Origin: Ancylomarina sp. 16SWW S1-10-2
Lineage (GTDB): Bacteria; Bacteroidota; Bacteroidia; Bacteroidales; Marinifilaceae
Direction of reading: 5' to 3'
Length of the DNA stretch: 64,000 nt
NCBI RefSeq assembly: GCF_009669305.1
Contig: NZ_SADB01000001.1
Coordinates: forward strand, 1 to 64,000
The stretch's first letter is position 1, and every line of letters begins with the position of its first letter. Below are positions 27,774 through 36,389 of the stretch, one piece after another. A program made the position numbers and the translations under genes. Below the pieces are notes generated by a model. The model was not told the origin of the DNA. It was given only the letters and a program-made list of their open reading frames with translations, and did not search any database.

Positions 27774-28001
27774 TTATTCATTTTTTTCATCTAATTCAGC
27801 AGGCTGAAATTCAAAAAGGTCTCCTGGTTGGCAATTTAACTCTTGACAAATAGCAGCGAGTGTGGTAAAACGAACCGCTTTGGCCTTCCCCGATTTTAAA
27901 ATGGAAAGATTGGCCATCGTAATACCAATACGTTCCGCCAGTTCTTTGGAGCTCATCTTGCGCTTGGCGAGCATCACATCTAAATTTGTTATAATAGGCA
28001 T
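27774..28001 (-). CDS. XRE-family HTH regulator paired with DUF2975
   Basis: 75 aa, a Cro/XRE helix-turn-helix: LAKRKMSSKELAERIGITMANLSILKSGKAKAVRFTTLAAICQELNCQPGDLFEF, covering nearly the whole chain. The start is 13 nt after the DUF2975 gene stop. XRE + DUF2975 pairs (YozG/YoaS type in Bacillus) are a recurrent two-gene arrangement, probably with autoregulation. Here the regulator serves an array of three DUF2975 genes. Confidence 0.88.
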   Translation of the reverse strand: MPIITNLDVMLAKRKMSSKELAERIGITMANLSILKSGKAKAVRFTTLAAICQELNCQPGDLFEFQPAELDEKNE

Positions 28002-28014
28002 AAATTATATAGTA

Positions 28015-28659
28015 TTAAATAGTCAATTCTGATTCTTCTTGCATGACAACTCCTGATCGATAAACTTCTGCAAATACAAAAATAACTAAAACAACAATCA
28101 AGCCCGAGAGTTCTGACAACTCAGGACTAAATTGAAGCTTCATTCCTTGTATAACAGTATCTTTAAGTAAAAACCACGAAAATAGAATTCCGTTAAGTAT
28201 TTTGTAAACCCAGAGTCCAAGTAGAAAGAAACCTATGTTTCTGATATTTTTATAACTTTCTAAACTAAAATTACTTCCCGACTTAAAACTAGCTGTCAAA
28301 TTACAAAACAGTTGATGTGCATTTTTAAATAAGAAGAAAAAGAATAGCTTAATACAACTTGCATCCACAAAACTAATTAACCTATACGTAAAACCTTCGG
28401 AATATAGACGTCTTATACGAATAGAAATATCAGTTACGCCATTGAAAGTATCTCCTCCCAATAAACTATATGCAGAATCAGCTCTAAAATTAGCTTCACT
28501 AAAAAAATGTATGTTTCCAATCTCTCCCATAGAGAAGTCGGGAAATATTAAGCCCATAACATTCAACAAAGTTCCTATAATAAGATTTGCAACCACAAGC
28601 CAATAAAGAACATAAAAAACCTTTCTTAAGGAATTGATTATTCTAAAATTATTTTTCAT
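28015..28659 (-). CDS. DUF2975 membrane protein, copy 3 (intact)
   Basis: 214 aa. The four-helix DUF2975 pattern has hydrophobic segments near residues 15-38, 98-118, 145-168 and 185-204. It ends in the cytosolic tail MQEESELTI, shared as EESE(L/F/Y)TI by all three copies. It is an inner-membrane protein of unknown function, nearest to and surely co-transcribed with the XRE regulator. The 31-nt spacer in front of it is nearly identical to the spacer before the middle copy, showing tandem duplication. Confidence 0.82.
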   Translation of the reverse strand: MKNNFRIINSLRKVFYVLYWLVVANLIIGTLLNVMGLIFPDFSMGEIGNIHFFSEANFRADSAYSLLGGDTFNGVTDISIRIRRLYSEGFTYRLISFVDASCIKLFFFFLFKNAHQLFCNLTASFKSGSNFSLESYKNIRNIGFFLLGLWVYKILNGILFSWFLLKDTVIQGMKLQFSPELSELSGLIVVLVIFVFAEVYRSGVVMQEESELTI

Positions 28660-28690
28660 TCTAATATGATTAAAATTCTTTGATTATAGA

Positions 28691-29313
28691 TTAGATGGTA
28701 AACTCTGACTCTTCTTTCATTTTTATCCCTGTACGGTATATTTCTGCGAACACGAAAATTACAAGAACCTTAACAATTGAAAGAAGATAAATATAGTCAG
28801 GTTGAAAATTAACATCATGATCCATAATTGAAAAATTATCAAGTACAAACCAAGAAATGATCGCTCCATTTATAAACAAATACAATCTAGAGGCTAGTAA
28901 AAGAAATCCAATCTTTCTCAATCGCTGATAAATCTCTATCGAAAAGTAATTACTATCCTTGTCTCGTTTCTGTAGATCATCAAAAATCTGATAGGCATAT
29001 CTAAAGACAAAGAAGCTGGGATTATCCAATTTAACAAAGCTAAAACACGATATAATAATCCTGCTGATCTTATATAATTTAAACTCACATCAAAATTGGC
29101 AAGTCCTGTAAAACTATTTCCCGCAACTAAATCGTATCCAGATGCTAGTTGTAAATGTGACGTACCGAAAAAGGGAACTTTGGAAACTTTGGCAACGTCA
29201 AATAAACATACGATATGACCTATACCAAATAAAACAATACTAACGAAACCAACTTTATACAATATTTTAAAGAAGATTCTTAAAAAATTTATAATTCTAT
29301 TATTATTTTTCAT
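28691..29313 (-). pseudogene. DUF2975 membrane protein, copy 2, frameshifted
   Basis: The 5' part (from the ATG at 29313) encodes a DUF2975 N-terminus up to about ALLNWIIPA. The 3' part in another frame supplies FFVFRYAYQIF through the tail MKEESEFTI. The frames switch around 29000-29015. Compared with its neighbours about two codons plus one frame are lost, so a small deletion is likely. Both halves keep strong similarity to the flanking copies, so the break is recent (or a sequencing error). Together they would give about 205 aa. Confidence 0.75.
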
Positions 29314-29344
29314 TTCGATATAATTAAAATTCTTTGATTACTGA

Positions 29345-29968
29345 TTAGATCGTATACTCCGACTCTTCTTTCATTTCGATAGCTGCTTTAAAAATTCTAG
29401 CCGCTGCAAATAAAATAAGCACTGTTATGAAAGCTGATAAATTAGATCTATCGGGATGAAATTGTATTGACTTACCCAAAAGCATGGTATCATGAAGTAG
29501 TACCCATGAAAAAATCATTTGTCTCAAAAGGCCATAAATAGTTCCAATCAATAATAAAACTGCAGATTTTTTTATCAAGCTATAATTCTCTCTTATAAAA
29601 AAACCAGTCCACTCTTTAGCCTCACTTAGATTACCAAATAAACTGACTAAATATTTTAAAGACAAAACCAATAGTGTTGCAAGAATAGAAAAGTCAATAA
29701 GGGCAACTAATTTATACGAAAAAGTATTTGGAATAAGCTCTTTTATCGTAATACTAGCATCTACTGTTCCAGTAAAACTATCTCCTCCCATTAAACTATA
29801 CGCTGCATTTGTTTTTAGATGAGCCACACCCGAAAATGGTATTTGAAATATCGAATCTATATCAAAAAATAAATTGATTAAATAACCAATACCACCAACG
29901 ACAAAACTTAATATTGATATGAAATAAAGAATAGAAAAAAATAAACGTAAAAAATTAATGCTTTTCAT
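29345..29968 (-). CDS. DUF2975 membrane protein, copy 1 (intact)
   Basis: 207 aa from the ATG at 29968 (MKSINFLRLFFSILYF); an 11-codon upstream extension is rejected because copies 2 and 3 also start with a short basic stretch before helix 1. It has four hydrophobic segments and the tail MKEESEYTI. The repeated G(G/N)(D/S)(S/T)F(T/N)G signature (YSLMGGDSFTG) is also in copies 2 and 3. It is the first gene of the array. Confidence 0.8.
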   Translation of the reverse strand: MKSINFLRLFFSILYFISILSFVVGGIGYLINLFFDIDSIFQIPFSGVAHLKTNAAYSLMGGDSFTGTVDASITIKELIPNTFSYKLVALIDFSILATLLVLSLKYLVSLFGNLSEAKEWTGFFIRENYSLIKKSAVLLLIGTIYGLLRQMIFSWVLLHDTMLLGKSIQFHPDRSNLSAFITVLILFAAARIFKAAIEMKEESEYTI

Positions 29969-30100
29969 TTTGGGTGTATTTTTAATTATTAGCTGCAACA
30001 AACCTAAACATTAATTTCATGCAAAACAATACTTATTTATCGTTTTACGATAATTATTTTTCGATTACTAATAAACACACTGAAATTTCAAACATGAAAA

Positions 30101-30140
30101 AAGCCATAAACTATGCAGTTTTATTGCATGTTTATGGCTT
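30101..30140 (-). terminator. Terminator after methyltransferase
   Basis: AAGCCATAAAC and GTTTATGGCTT form an 11-bp stem with further TGCA pairing inside. On the minus strand TTTTCATG follows, 21 nt after the methyltransferase stop. Confidence 0.65.
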
Positions 30141-30161
30141 ATAAATATGTTTATAAGAAAT

Positions 30162-30935
30162 CTACTTTTGATTAAAATAAAAAATCTCTTTTAAGGGTAA
30201 GGAATACCGTTTTGCTGTTTCGATTGGAAAACTGTTCGCATAAATATCTGCAGTTACTTTAAAACCAACAGCGCTTAAACGCTCAGCATAATCCAATCCA
30301 TACAAACGCACATGGTCCTTTTGTAAAAAATGTTTCTCTCTTTCTAAGGGATCGGTAATTGTTGAATCTTCATAAGTTTTTTCAGCATCGGTATCCTGAG
30401 GCACTTGCAATATGGCATAACCACCTGGCTTAAGAATTCGGTATATTTCAGACATAGCCTTCAAATCATCATCAACATGTTCGAGCACATGGTTACAAAT
30501 CACCACATCGTAGCTTCCCTCTGAAAAAGGAATTTCTTGAACATCGAAATGTACATCGGCAATTGGAGACTCCAAATCACCCGTTGTATAATCTAGATTC
30601 TCTAGAGCTTTAAAACGTTTAAAAAAACATTGTTCTGGCGCAATGTGTAATACTTTTAAATTCTCGGTGAAAAAATTAGTCTTCTTTTGCAAGTACAAGT
30701 ACATCAACCTATGTCGTTCCAAGGACAAACAACGTGGACATAGAGCATTATCCCTTCCTGTTTTCTTGGTGTATCCATAAGGGAGAAACTTACGAAACGT
30801 GTTATGACAAACAGGACATTCAACTTTATTCCCCATATAAAATAGAGCAACAATTCTGTTGATTAATAAGCTCAATCGAATTAAAACAGGACGAGGAAAA
30901 ATTTTTAGCAATAATCTTATTATACTCTTAATCAT
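30162..30935 (-). CDS. Class I SAM-dependent methyltransferase with zinc-ribbon-like N-terminus
   Basis: 257 aa. After an amphipathic N-terminus, two CxxC pairs (CPVC about residue 40, CPRC about 67) suggest a small metal-binding module. The Rossmann methyltransferase core follows, with VLHIAPEQ (motif I region), TGDLESPIADVHFDVQEIPF, and VVICNHVLEHVDDDLKAMSEIYRILKPGG. Methyl acceptor is unknown. It is upstream of the DUF2975 array and downstream of the glycosyltransferase, with 250 nt on that side, so is probably its own transcript. Confidence 0.85.
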   Translation of the reverse strand: MIKSIIRLLLKIFPRPVLIRLSLLINRIVALFYMGNKVECPVCHNTFRKFLPYGYTKKTGRDNALCPRCLSLERHRLMYLYLQKKTNFFTENLKVLHIAPEQCFFKRFKALENLDYTTGDLESPIADVHFDVQEIPFSEGSYDVVICNHVLEHVDDDLKAMSEIYRILKPGGYAILQVPQDTDAEKTYEDSTITDPLEREKHFLQKDHVRLYGLDYAERLSAVGFKVTADIYANSFPIETAKRYSLPLKEIFYFNQK

Positions 30936-31185
30936 ATAATTCAGTTAATAATATGGTTCAAGCGTTGAACCCAGATGGGGTTCTATATTAAAGTAACTCA
31001 ATGACCTTGAGTCATAAAAGCGCTTATTTAAATTGAACTATTCAATAAGTCCTCAATCAAACTTATTGAATCTAATATAATCATGAAAGGATAAGATCTA
31101 TATAATTATTAAATCTGACTCATAAAATACCTTTTCAAATCCCTAAAAAAGATGAATTTTCGGGATCATAACTCATAACAATATC

Positions 31186-32133
31186 TTAAATTTCTTTATC
31201 AATTTGATATAAATTACGATCGGATGAACTACGACTCACCAATTCGGCAACAAAACCTGTTAGCAGCATTTGCGTACCAATTACCATAGTCGTTAGGGCA
31301 ATATAAAAATAAGGACTATCTGTCACTAAGGGCGCCTTAACTCCTTGACTCAAGCTCATGATTTTTTGAACACCTATCCATGCAGATGAGAAAAAACCAA
31401 TCATAAACATAAGACTACCTAAAAGACCAAAAAAGTGCATGGGTTTTTTACCAAAGCGCGTCATAAATGAGATTGAAATCAAATCTAAAAATCCATTTAC
31501 AAATCGACTCAATCCAAATTTAGTTACCCCATATTTACGTTCTTGGTGCTGAACAACTTTCTCACCAATACTTGTAAAACCAGCCTCCTTAGCTAATATT
31601 GGAATATATCGATGCATTTCACCATACACCTCAATACTTTTTACCACCTTACAATTATAAGCTTTCAAGCCACAATTAAAGTCGTGCAAATGAATTCCCG
31701 AAACAGCACGAGCCGTTCTATTAAAAAACTTACTCGGTATGGTTTTAGTTATGGGATCGTAACGTTTCTGCTTCCATCCCGAAACAATATCGTAATTCTC
31801 CTCTTTTATCATTCTAAACAACTCAGGAATTTCATCGGGTGAATCCTGAAGATCGGCATCCATCGTGATAACAACATCGCCTTGAGCGGCTTCGAAGCCA
31901 CAAAACAAGGCTGCAGATTTCCCATAATTACGACGGAACTTTATGCCTCTAATCGATGAATATAAGACCTTAAGTTCGTTGATAACTTCCCAAGAATTAT
32001 CCTTACTCCCATCATCAACTAGTATGGCTTCATAAGAGAAACTATGCTCTTTCATAACACGATCAATCCATGCTAACAATTCTGGCAAAGATTCATCTTC
32101 ATTATACAAAGGTACTACTACTGAAACATCCAT
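31186..32133 (-). CDS. Family 2 glycosyltransferase, polyprenyl-phosphate type
   Basis: 315 aa. The GT2 start VVPLYNEDESLPEL, ILVDDGSKDNSWEV and the DADLQDSPDE metal/nucleotide motif are present. Two C-terminal helices (about residues 231-256 and 273-298) anchor it in the inner membrane. This DPM1/ArnC-like layout transfers a sugar from a nucleotide to undecaprenyl phosphate. It starts 3 nt after the DUF4199 gene, so the two are coupled. Such GT2-DUF4199 pairs are common in Bacteroidota; the sugar is not known. Confidence 0.9.
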   Translation of the reverse strand: MDVSVVVPLYNEDESLPELLAWIDRVMKEHSFSYEAILVDDGSKDNSWEVINELKVLYSSIRGIKFRRNYGKSAALFCGFEAAQGDVVITMDADLQDSPDEIPELFRMIKEENYDIVSGWKQKRYDPITKTIPSKFFNRTARAVSGIHLHDFNCGLKAYNCKVVKSIEVYGEMHRYIPILAKEAGFTSIGEKVVQHQERKYGVTKFGLSRFVNGFLDLISISFMTRFGKKPMHFFGLLGSLMFMIGFFSSAWIGVQKIMSLSQGVKAPLVTDSPYFYIALTTMVIGTQMLLTGFVAELVSRSSSDRNLYQIDKEI

Positions 32134-32136
32134 AGC

Positions 32137-32688
32137 TTAGTCTTTATCTTTATTGATAGGGTTATTACTCATTGTTCCGTAATTTCGACTAAAGAAGAAA
32201 GCCAAAATTAAAGAGAAAAATAAACCAGCACCTAATTTACTAAACCATTGTGCAAAGGCAAAAGCTCCAGGGGTGATTTTTTCATATAATGACATAAATA
32301 ACTTAACCTGTTCATCGCTATACTGTGCTTCAACTAGACTTCTCTCAGTAATAGTTATAAATTCTGTTAATATAGATGTATCAAAATATTTAACAAGAAT
32401 AAAAATATAAATAGCATAGAAAGCACCTGCCACACCAATCATAAGTACTCCAGCCCCCAAAGCTCTTCCATAACTTATAATGCCACCAAGAATATCATTA
32501 CGATAAATTCTTAAACCAAAATAAATCCCTGTCATTATCAAAAAATAGTTGATCGAAGTAATTTGAGGATTTACTGAAATTGGAACACCTCTAAAATAAA
32601 ACATGAGAGAAGTTAAAATTAAAACGCCACCAACTAGAGCTCCAAATTTAAAACTGTGGCGGAATAATGGACTTGACATGACTTGCAT
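32137..32688 (-). CDS. DUF4199 membrane protein
   Basis: 183 aa with four hydrophobic segments: residues 12-29, 42-58, 74-98 and about 140-166. It begins HSFKFGALVGGVLILTSLMF and is typical of DUF4199. It is an inner-membrane protein, translationally coupled to the downstream GT2 gene (3-nt gap), and perhaps assists lipid-linked sugar synthesis or flipping (inference). An alternative ATG lies nine bases inside. Confidence 0.82.
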   Translation of the reverse strand: MQVMSSPLFRHSFKFGALVGGVLILTSLMFYFRGVPISVNPQITSINYFLIMTGIYFGLRIYRNDILGGIISYGRALGAGVLMIGVAGAFYAIYIFILVKYFDTSILTEFITITERSLVEAQYSDEQVKLFMSLYEKITPGAFAFAQWFSKLGAGLFFSLILAFFFSRNYGTMSNNPINKDKD

Positions 32689-32978
32689 ATGAATTTTTAT
32701 AAGCTTTAAAATTGTTACTATTGGGATCTTTTATATTAGAAATTTAAATTTCCCAATTTAAATATGGAAAACAAAGATATCCATTTTGATAGATTTTGAC
32801 TGAAAGTTTGGAATAAATAAACAATCTTTCACATTCGAAATCATAAATCAAGAAAAAGATTAAAAAAATATTTATTTTTTTTGAAAATTATCAGCTTGAA
32901 AATAAAACGCTTGCGAATAAAGCTTAAAAAAATACAGAAAGAAGTTCTCAAAAGGTTTGGAGCGTAACAAGTTTTTTC
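32689..32978. other. AT-rich gap before the SRP RNA promoter
   Basis: About 290 nt with no gene; it contains the divergent DUF4199 promoter, for which I see no clear box. Confidence 0.35.
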
Positions 32979-32986
32979 TACTTTTG
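32956..32986 (+). promoter_or_regulatory. SRP RNA promoter
   Basis: TTTG at 32956-32959 and TACTTTTG at 32979-32986 (TAnnTTTG) are separated by 19 nt, which is the Bacteroidota primary-sigma promoter layout. Transcription would start about 5-6 nt further, at the first base of the SRP RNA. Confidence 0.7.
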
Positions 32987-32991
32987 TCACC

Positions 32992-33089
32992 GGATAAGCA
33001 ACTATGCGATCAGCTCCTAGTGAACTCCCCCAGGGTCGGAAGGCAGCAAGGGTAAGTAGTTGTAGCGATGCGACGTGGCTTGCTTATCC
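32992..33089 (+). ncRNA. ffs: Signal recognition particle RNA, small bacterial type
   Basis: About 98 nt. The universally conserved core GGTCGGAAGGCAGCAAGG lies at about 33034-33051. Outer arms GGATAAGCA (32992-33000) and TGCTTATCC (33081-33089) pair perfectly and fix both ends. It binds Ffh for co-translational targeting. It has a clear promoter, and the first tRNA-Thr gene starts only 4 nt after its 3' end with no terminator between, implying one precursor. Confidence 0.93.
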
Positions 33090-33093
33090 ACCT

Positions 33094-33167
33094 GCCAGTG
33101 TAGCTCAGTTGGTCAGAGCAGCTGATTTGTAATCAGCAGGTCATCGGTTCGACTCCGGTCACCGGCT
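33094..33167 (+). tRNA. tRNA-Thr (TGT), copy 1
   Basis: 74-nt cloverleaf. Anticodon loop TTTGTAA gives TGT, reading ACA. Acceptor GCCAGTG pairs with CACCGGC except for an A4-C69 mismatch. CCA is not encoded (CAA follows). It lies 4 nt after the SRP RNA. Confidence 0.93.
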
Positions 33168-33177
33168 CAAATGAGAA

Positions 33178-33206
33178 AAAAGAAAGCTGAAAAGCTTTCT
33201 TTTCTT
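33178..33206 (+). terminator. Terminator after SRP RNA-tRNA-Thr copy 1
   Basis: AAAGAAAGCT and AGCTTTCTTT pair around a short loop, followed by TCTTCTTT. It probably ends the joint SRP-tRNA transcript. Confidence 0.65.
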
Positions 33207-33306
33207 CTTTAACATGTAGGTCGTTGAAACTCAAAAACAGAAAATTTTCCTGACCCGGAAGACTTCTTGAGTTCAATTATCATTATTGACTAGAATAAAT
33301 TAAATT

Positions 33307-33380
33307 GCCAGTGTAGCTCAGTTGGTCAGAGCAGCTGATTTGTAATCAGCAGGTCATCGGTTCGACTCCGGTCACCGGCT
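33307..33380 (+). tRNA. tRNA-Thr (TGT), copy 2
   Basis: Sequence identical to copy 1 in the cloverleaf, with the same A4-C69 mismatch. It is the only copy followed directly by an encoded CCA (33381-33383). Confidence 0.93.
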
Positions 33381-33426
33381 CCATTTTTAAGCTAAGATTG
33401 AAAGCTATAATTCAATCAAACAAGTT

Positions 33427-33500
33427 GCCAGTGTAGCTCAGTTGGTCAGAGCAGCTGATTTGTAATCAGCAGGTCGTCGGTTCGACTCCGGCCACCGGCT
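33427..33500 (+). tRNA. tRNA-Thr (TGT), copy 3
   Basis: It differs from copies 1 and 2 by two bases, A49 to G and T65 to C, which together change the first T-stem pair from A-U to G-C. The A4-C69 mismatch is kept. CCA is not encoded. Confidence 0.93.
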
Positions 33501-33504
33501 CAAA

Positions 33505-33539
33505 TGAAAAAAAGAAAGTCAATTGGCTTTCTTTTTTTC
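33505..33539 (+). terminator. Terminator after tRNA-Thr copy 3
   Basis: AAAAAAGAAAG and CTTTCTTTTTT pair around TCAATTGG and run into a T-tract. Confidence 0.75.
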
Positions 33540-33654
33540 GTTTCTACAAAAATCTTCCAATCCCCTCTTTAAAAGAAGCATCCTTTCACCTTTGATCATC
33601 AAAAAAAATAACGTATTTTCGATCATTATTAATTAATCCTAAATACAAAACAAC

Positions 33655-34311
33655 ATGAAGTTTTTTATCGACACAGCAAATCTTGATCAGATTAAAGAAG
33701 CCCAAGATCTAGGCATTCTTGACGGTGTAACCACCAATCCTTCTCTTATGGCTAAAGAAGGTATTAAAGGTGTTGATAAAATTAAGCAACACTATGTAGA
33801 CATTTGCAATATCGTTGACGGTGATGTAAGTGCAGAGGTAATTGCAACCGATTTTGAAGGTATGATTAAAGAAGGCGAAGAATTAGCTGCCTTACACCCA
33901 CAAATTGTTGTCAAAATACCATGTATTAAAGCAGGTATTAAAGCGATAAAGTATTTAAGTAGTAAAGACATCAGAACAAACTGCACGCTTATCTTTTCTG
34001 CAGGTCAAGCGTTACTTGCTGCCAAAGCAGGTGCAACTTACGTTTCTCCATTTATTGGTCGTTTAGACGATATAGGAACCGATGGAATCGACTTGATTGC
34101 ACAAATTGCAGACATGTTTAATCGATACGGTTTTGAAACTGAAGTTTTAGCTGCTTCTATCCGCCACACAATGCATATTTTACAATGTATCGAAGCTGGT
34201 GCTGATGTTGCAACTTGTCCATTAAAAGCTATTACAGGATTATTAAACCACCCTTTAACCGATAAGGGACTAGAACAATTCCTAGCAGATTACAATAAAC
34301 TAAACGGTTAA
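33655..34311 (+). CDS. Transaldolase (TalC/FSA subfamily)
   Basis: 218 aa, the short transaldolase class. It opens MKFFIDTANLDQIKEAQDLGILDGVTTNPSLMAKEG. The Schiff-base Lys lies in IVVKIPC near residue 86, and SAGQALLAAKAGATYVSPFIGRLDDIG is family-typical. It transfers dihydroxyacetone units in the non-oxidative pentose phosphate pathway; some members are fructose-6-phosphate aldolases. It is monocistronic with its own terminator. Confidence 0.93.
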   Translation: MKFFIDTANLDQIKEAQDLGILDGVTTNPSLMAKEGIKGVDKIKQHYVDICNIVDGDVSAEVIATDFEGMIKEGEELAALHPQIVVKIPCIKAGIKAIKYLSSKDIRTNCTLIFSAGQALLAAKAGATYVSPFIGRLDDIGTDGIDLIAQIADMFNRYGFETEVLAASIRHTMHILQCIEAGADVATCPLKAITGLLNHPLTDKGLEQFLADYNKLNG

Positions 34312-34331
34312 GCTTAATAATACATTCTATT

Positions 34332-34360
34332 AAAAAGGAGCTTTGTGCTCCTTTTTTTTA
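34332..34360 (+). terminator. Terminator after transaldolase
   Basis: AAAGGAGC and GCTCCTTT around TTTGT, then eight T. Confidence 0.85.
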
Positions 34361-34515
34361 TGTCTGAAAAAAAATATCAGTCCTATAAAAATAGATATCT
34401 ATATCTAAATACTTGGGTTATGGGAGATAAAAAAAAATGACAATTATTAAATCCATAACTGTCTGAAGTTGAAGGAAACTTATATCTTTATGCCAAATTA
34501 CCCAAACTATTTAAA

Positions 34516-35127
34516 ATGTTACTCAAACTTTATCCTGACAATCCTAATTACAAGGAATTTCAAAAGATCGCAGATATACTACGGTCCGGAGGAGTCATTA
34601 TCTATCCAACTGATACTGTCTACGCAATTGGCTGTGATATAAACAACAACAAGGCTATTCAAAGAATTGCAAAATTAAAAGGCACCTCTGCTGATAAAGC
34701 CAATTTTTCAATCATCTGCAACAATCTAAGTAACCTGTCGGAATACGCAAAAGTAGACAACAGTACTTTTAAGATGATGAAGAAAAATTTACCTGGAGCT
34801 TTCACTTTCATTCTTCATGCGAGCAGTAATCTGCCTAAACTATTTAAGAGTAAAAAGAAAACTGTTGGAATTAGAGTTCCCGATCATTTTATTCCATTAG
34901 GAATTGTCGAAGAGTTAGGCAATCCTATAATGACAACTTCAATTCACGACCCTGATGAAGTTGTTGAATACACTACCGATCCGGAATTAATTCACGAAAA
35001 ATATAACAAAGACGTTGATTTAGTTATCGATGGTGATTTTGGACGCAATGTTGCATCAACAATAGTAGATTGCACCGCAGGAAATATTGAGGTTATACGA
35101 GAAGGAATAGGAGAACTTATTTTTTAG
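34516..35127 (+). CDS. Sua5/YciO/YrdC family protein
   Basis: 203 aa. It has the YrdC fold: GGVIIYPTDTVYAIGCD, IAKLKGTSADKANFSIICNNLSN, LPGAFTFILHAS, and VGIRVPDH. The family makes threonylcarbamoyl-AMP for the universal t6A37 tRNA modification. The central motifs look closer to the YciO branch than to TsaC, and YciO has weak or different activity, so calling it the sole TsaC of the cell would be unsafe. It is a single gene with a strong shared terminator downstream. Confidence 0.88.
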   Translation: MLLKLYPDNPNYKEFQKIADILRSGGVIIYPTDTVYAIGCDINNNKAIQRIAKLKGTSADKANFSIICNNLSNLSEYAKVDNSTFKMMKKNLPGAFTFILHASSNLPKLFKSKKKTVGIRVPDHFIPLGIVEELGNPIMTTSIHDPDEVVEYTTDPELIHEKYNKDVDLVIDGDFGRNVASTIVDCTAGNIEVIREGIGELIF

Positions 35128-35144
35128 ATAAACCCATATAAAAC

Positions 35145-35180
35145 AAGAAGAGGAAAAAGTGCTAGCTTTTTCCTCTTCTT
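35145..35180. terminator. Bidirectional terminator, YrdC-like / DUF4831
   Basis: Perfect 15-bp stem (AAGAAGAGGAAAAAG and complement) with a 6-nt loop between convergent genes. Confidence 0.85.
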
Positions 35181-35200
35181 ATTTTAAAATACATCAATAC

Positions 35201-36352
35201 TTATTTCTGCTTTGAAATACTTTTAATGGCTCCCGTATTTGGATAAAATTCAATTTTATATCCTTCATGCAATAAAACTTGAGAAGGCATTGTCATTACC
35301 TTACCAAACTGTGCAATTAGATGATTCTTTTTATAAATAACATCTTTTCCAAAAACAATCTTCACCTCTGCTTGTCCTGGTATTCTATAATGGATTAATG
35401 AATTAGGTGATAGATTTGGGTCTTGAGGCAAGACTGGAAGCTCCGAAGTGAGTCCTAAGTTTTTAAACTCTACACGAACAGGTATCGCTTTCAGGTCACT
35501 TACATCCACAAGTCCTTTATTAGGTGAAATACGAAAAAGAACGCCTCCTTTATCATTTGATGAAGGTTTATAAGTAAACTGACCTCTCTCAATTACACTC
35601 ACCTCTTTACCCAAGAATAAAGACAAATACTCTTTTTCAAGCTTATCTAATTCTCTAATTATAATTTCGTAGGCTTTACCATCGGGAGGTAAAACTTCAT
35701 AATTGGCAGTTAATATTTTAAATCGACGTTTTCTCAACTTAAACAACTGATGTGCTGCCTCCTTTGCTTTATCTTCAAGAGATTTCACAACGCCTTGTTC
35801 AATAACTGTTGGCACTTTTAAAAAAGCCGTATCTGTTTCAACAACCTTATAAACGGTATCTTTCTTAATCAATAAATTTGGATCAATAGAGAATTTTCCA
35901 TATTCAATTTCAACTTCTGCATCTTCTTTTAATGCAGAATAATGAACCTCCTTCTCTAAATTTAATGAATTCATATTAAAGCCTTCAATTAAACCTTCAG
36001 GACTTAATTGAATTAAATTAGGCTCATAATCCTCAACACTACTTAGCTTATAATAATGCTGAGGATCGACCTCTCCATTTTCTGTAAGCTCTATTGATTT
36101 AATATTCCACTCAACGCCATTCGAACTTATCTTTGGCGTAACACCAATATATTTTTCTGAAAATCGAGCAAAAGGTCCAACTTTTCTTATTTTCTTTTCA
36201 GCTACAACATCCACATTAAAAACCGTTTTTGGCAAAGCATAAACAACTGTTGATGGCACATCTAAATCGGCTTTCCTTTTTTGAGCATTAACCGCAACAA
36301 ACTGCATATAAAATACAGCGAACAAGGTCATTCTTACTACTAGTTTAAACAT
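35201..36352 (-). CDS. DUF4831 family exported protein
   Basis: 383 aa. A signal peptide covers about residues 1-23 (FAVFYMQFVAVNAQ). The chain starts with VYALPKTVFNVDVVAEKKIRKVGPFARFSEKYIGV, the conserved opening of DUF4831. It contains repeated beta-rich halves and a GVLFRISPNKGLVDVSDLKA segment. It is periplasmic or outer-membrane associated, with unknown role. Its start lies 37 nt after the nnr stop on the same strand, so co-transcription with nnr is likely. Confidence 0.8.
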   Translation of the reverse strand: MFKLVVRMTLFAVFYMQFVAVNAQKRKADLDVPSTVVYALPKTVFNVDVVAEKKIRKVGPFARFSEKYIGVTPKISSNGVEWNIKSIELTENGEVDPQHYYKLSSVEDYEPNLIQLSPEGLIEGFNMNSLNLEKEVHYSALKEDAEVEIEYGKFSIDPNLLIKKDTVYKVVETDTAFLKVPTVIEQGVVKSLEDKAKEAAHQLFKLRKRRFKILTANYEVLPPDGKAYEIIIRELDKLEKEYLSLFLGKEVSVIERGQFTYKPSSNDKGGVLFRISPNKGLVDVSDLKAIPVRVEFKNLGLTSELPVLPQDPNLSPNSLIHYRIPGQAEVKIVFGKDVIYKKNHLIAQFGKVMTMPSQVLLHEGYKIEFYPNTGAIKSISKQK

Positions 36353-36389
36353 TATTTCTATATATTAAATATGATACAAAATATTCTTG

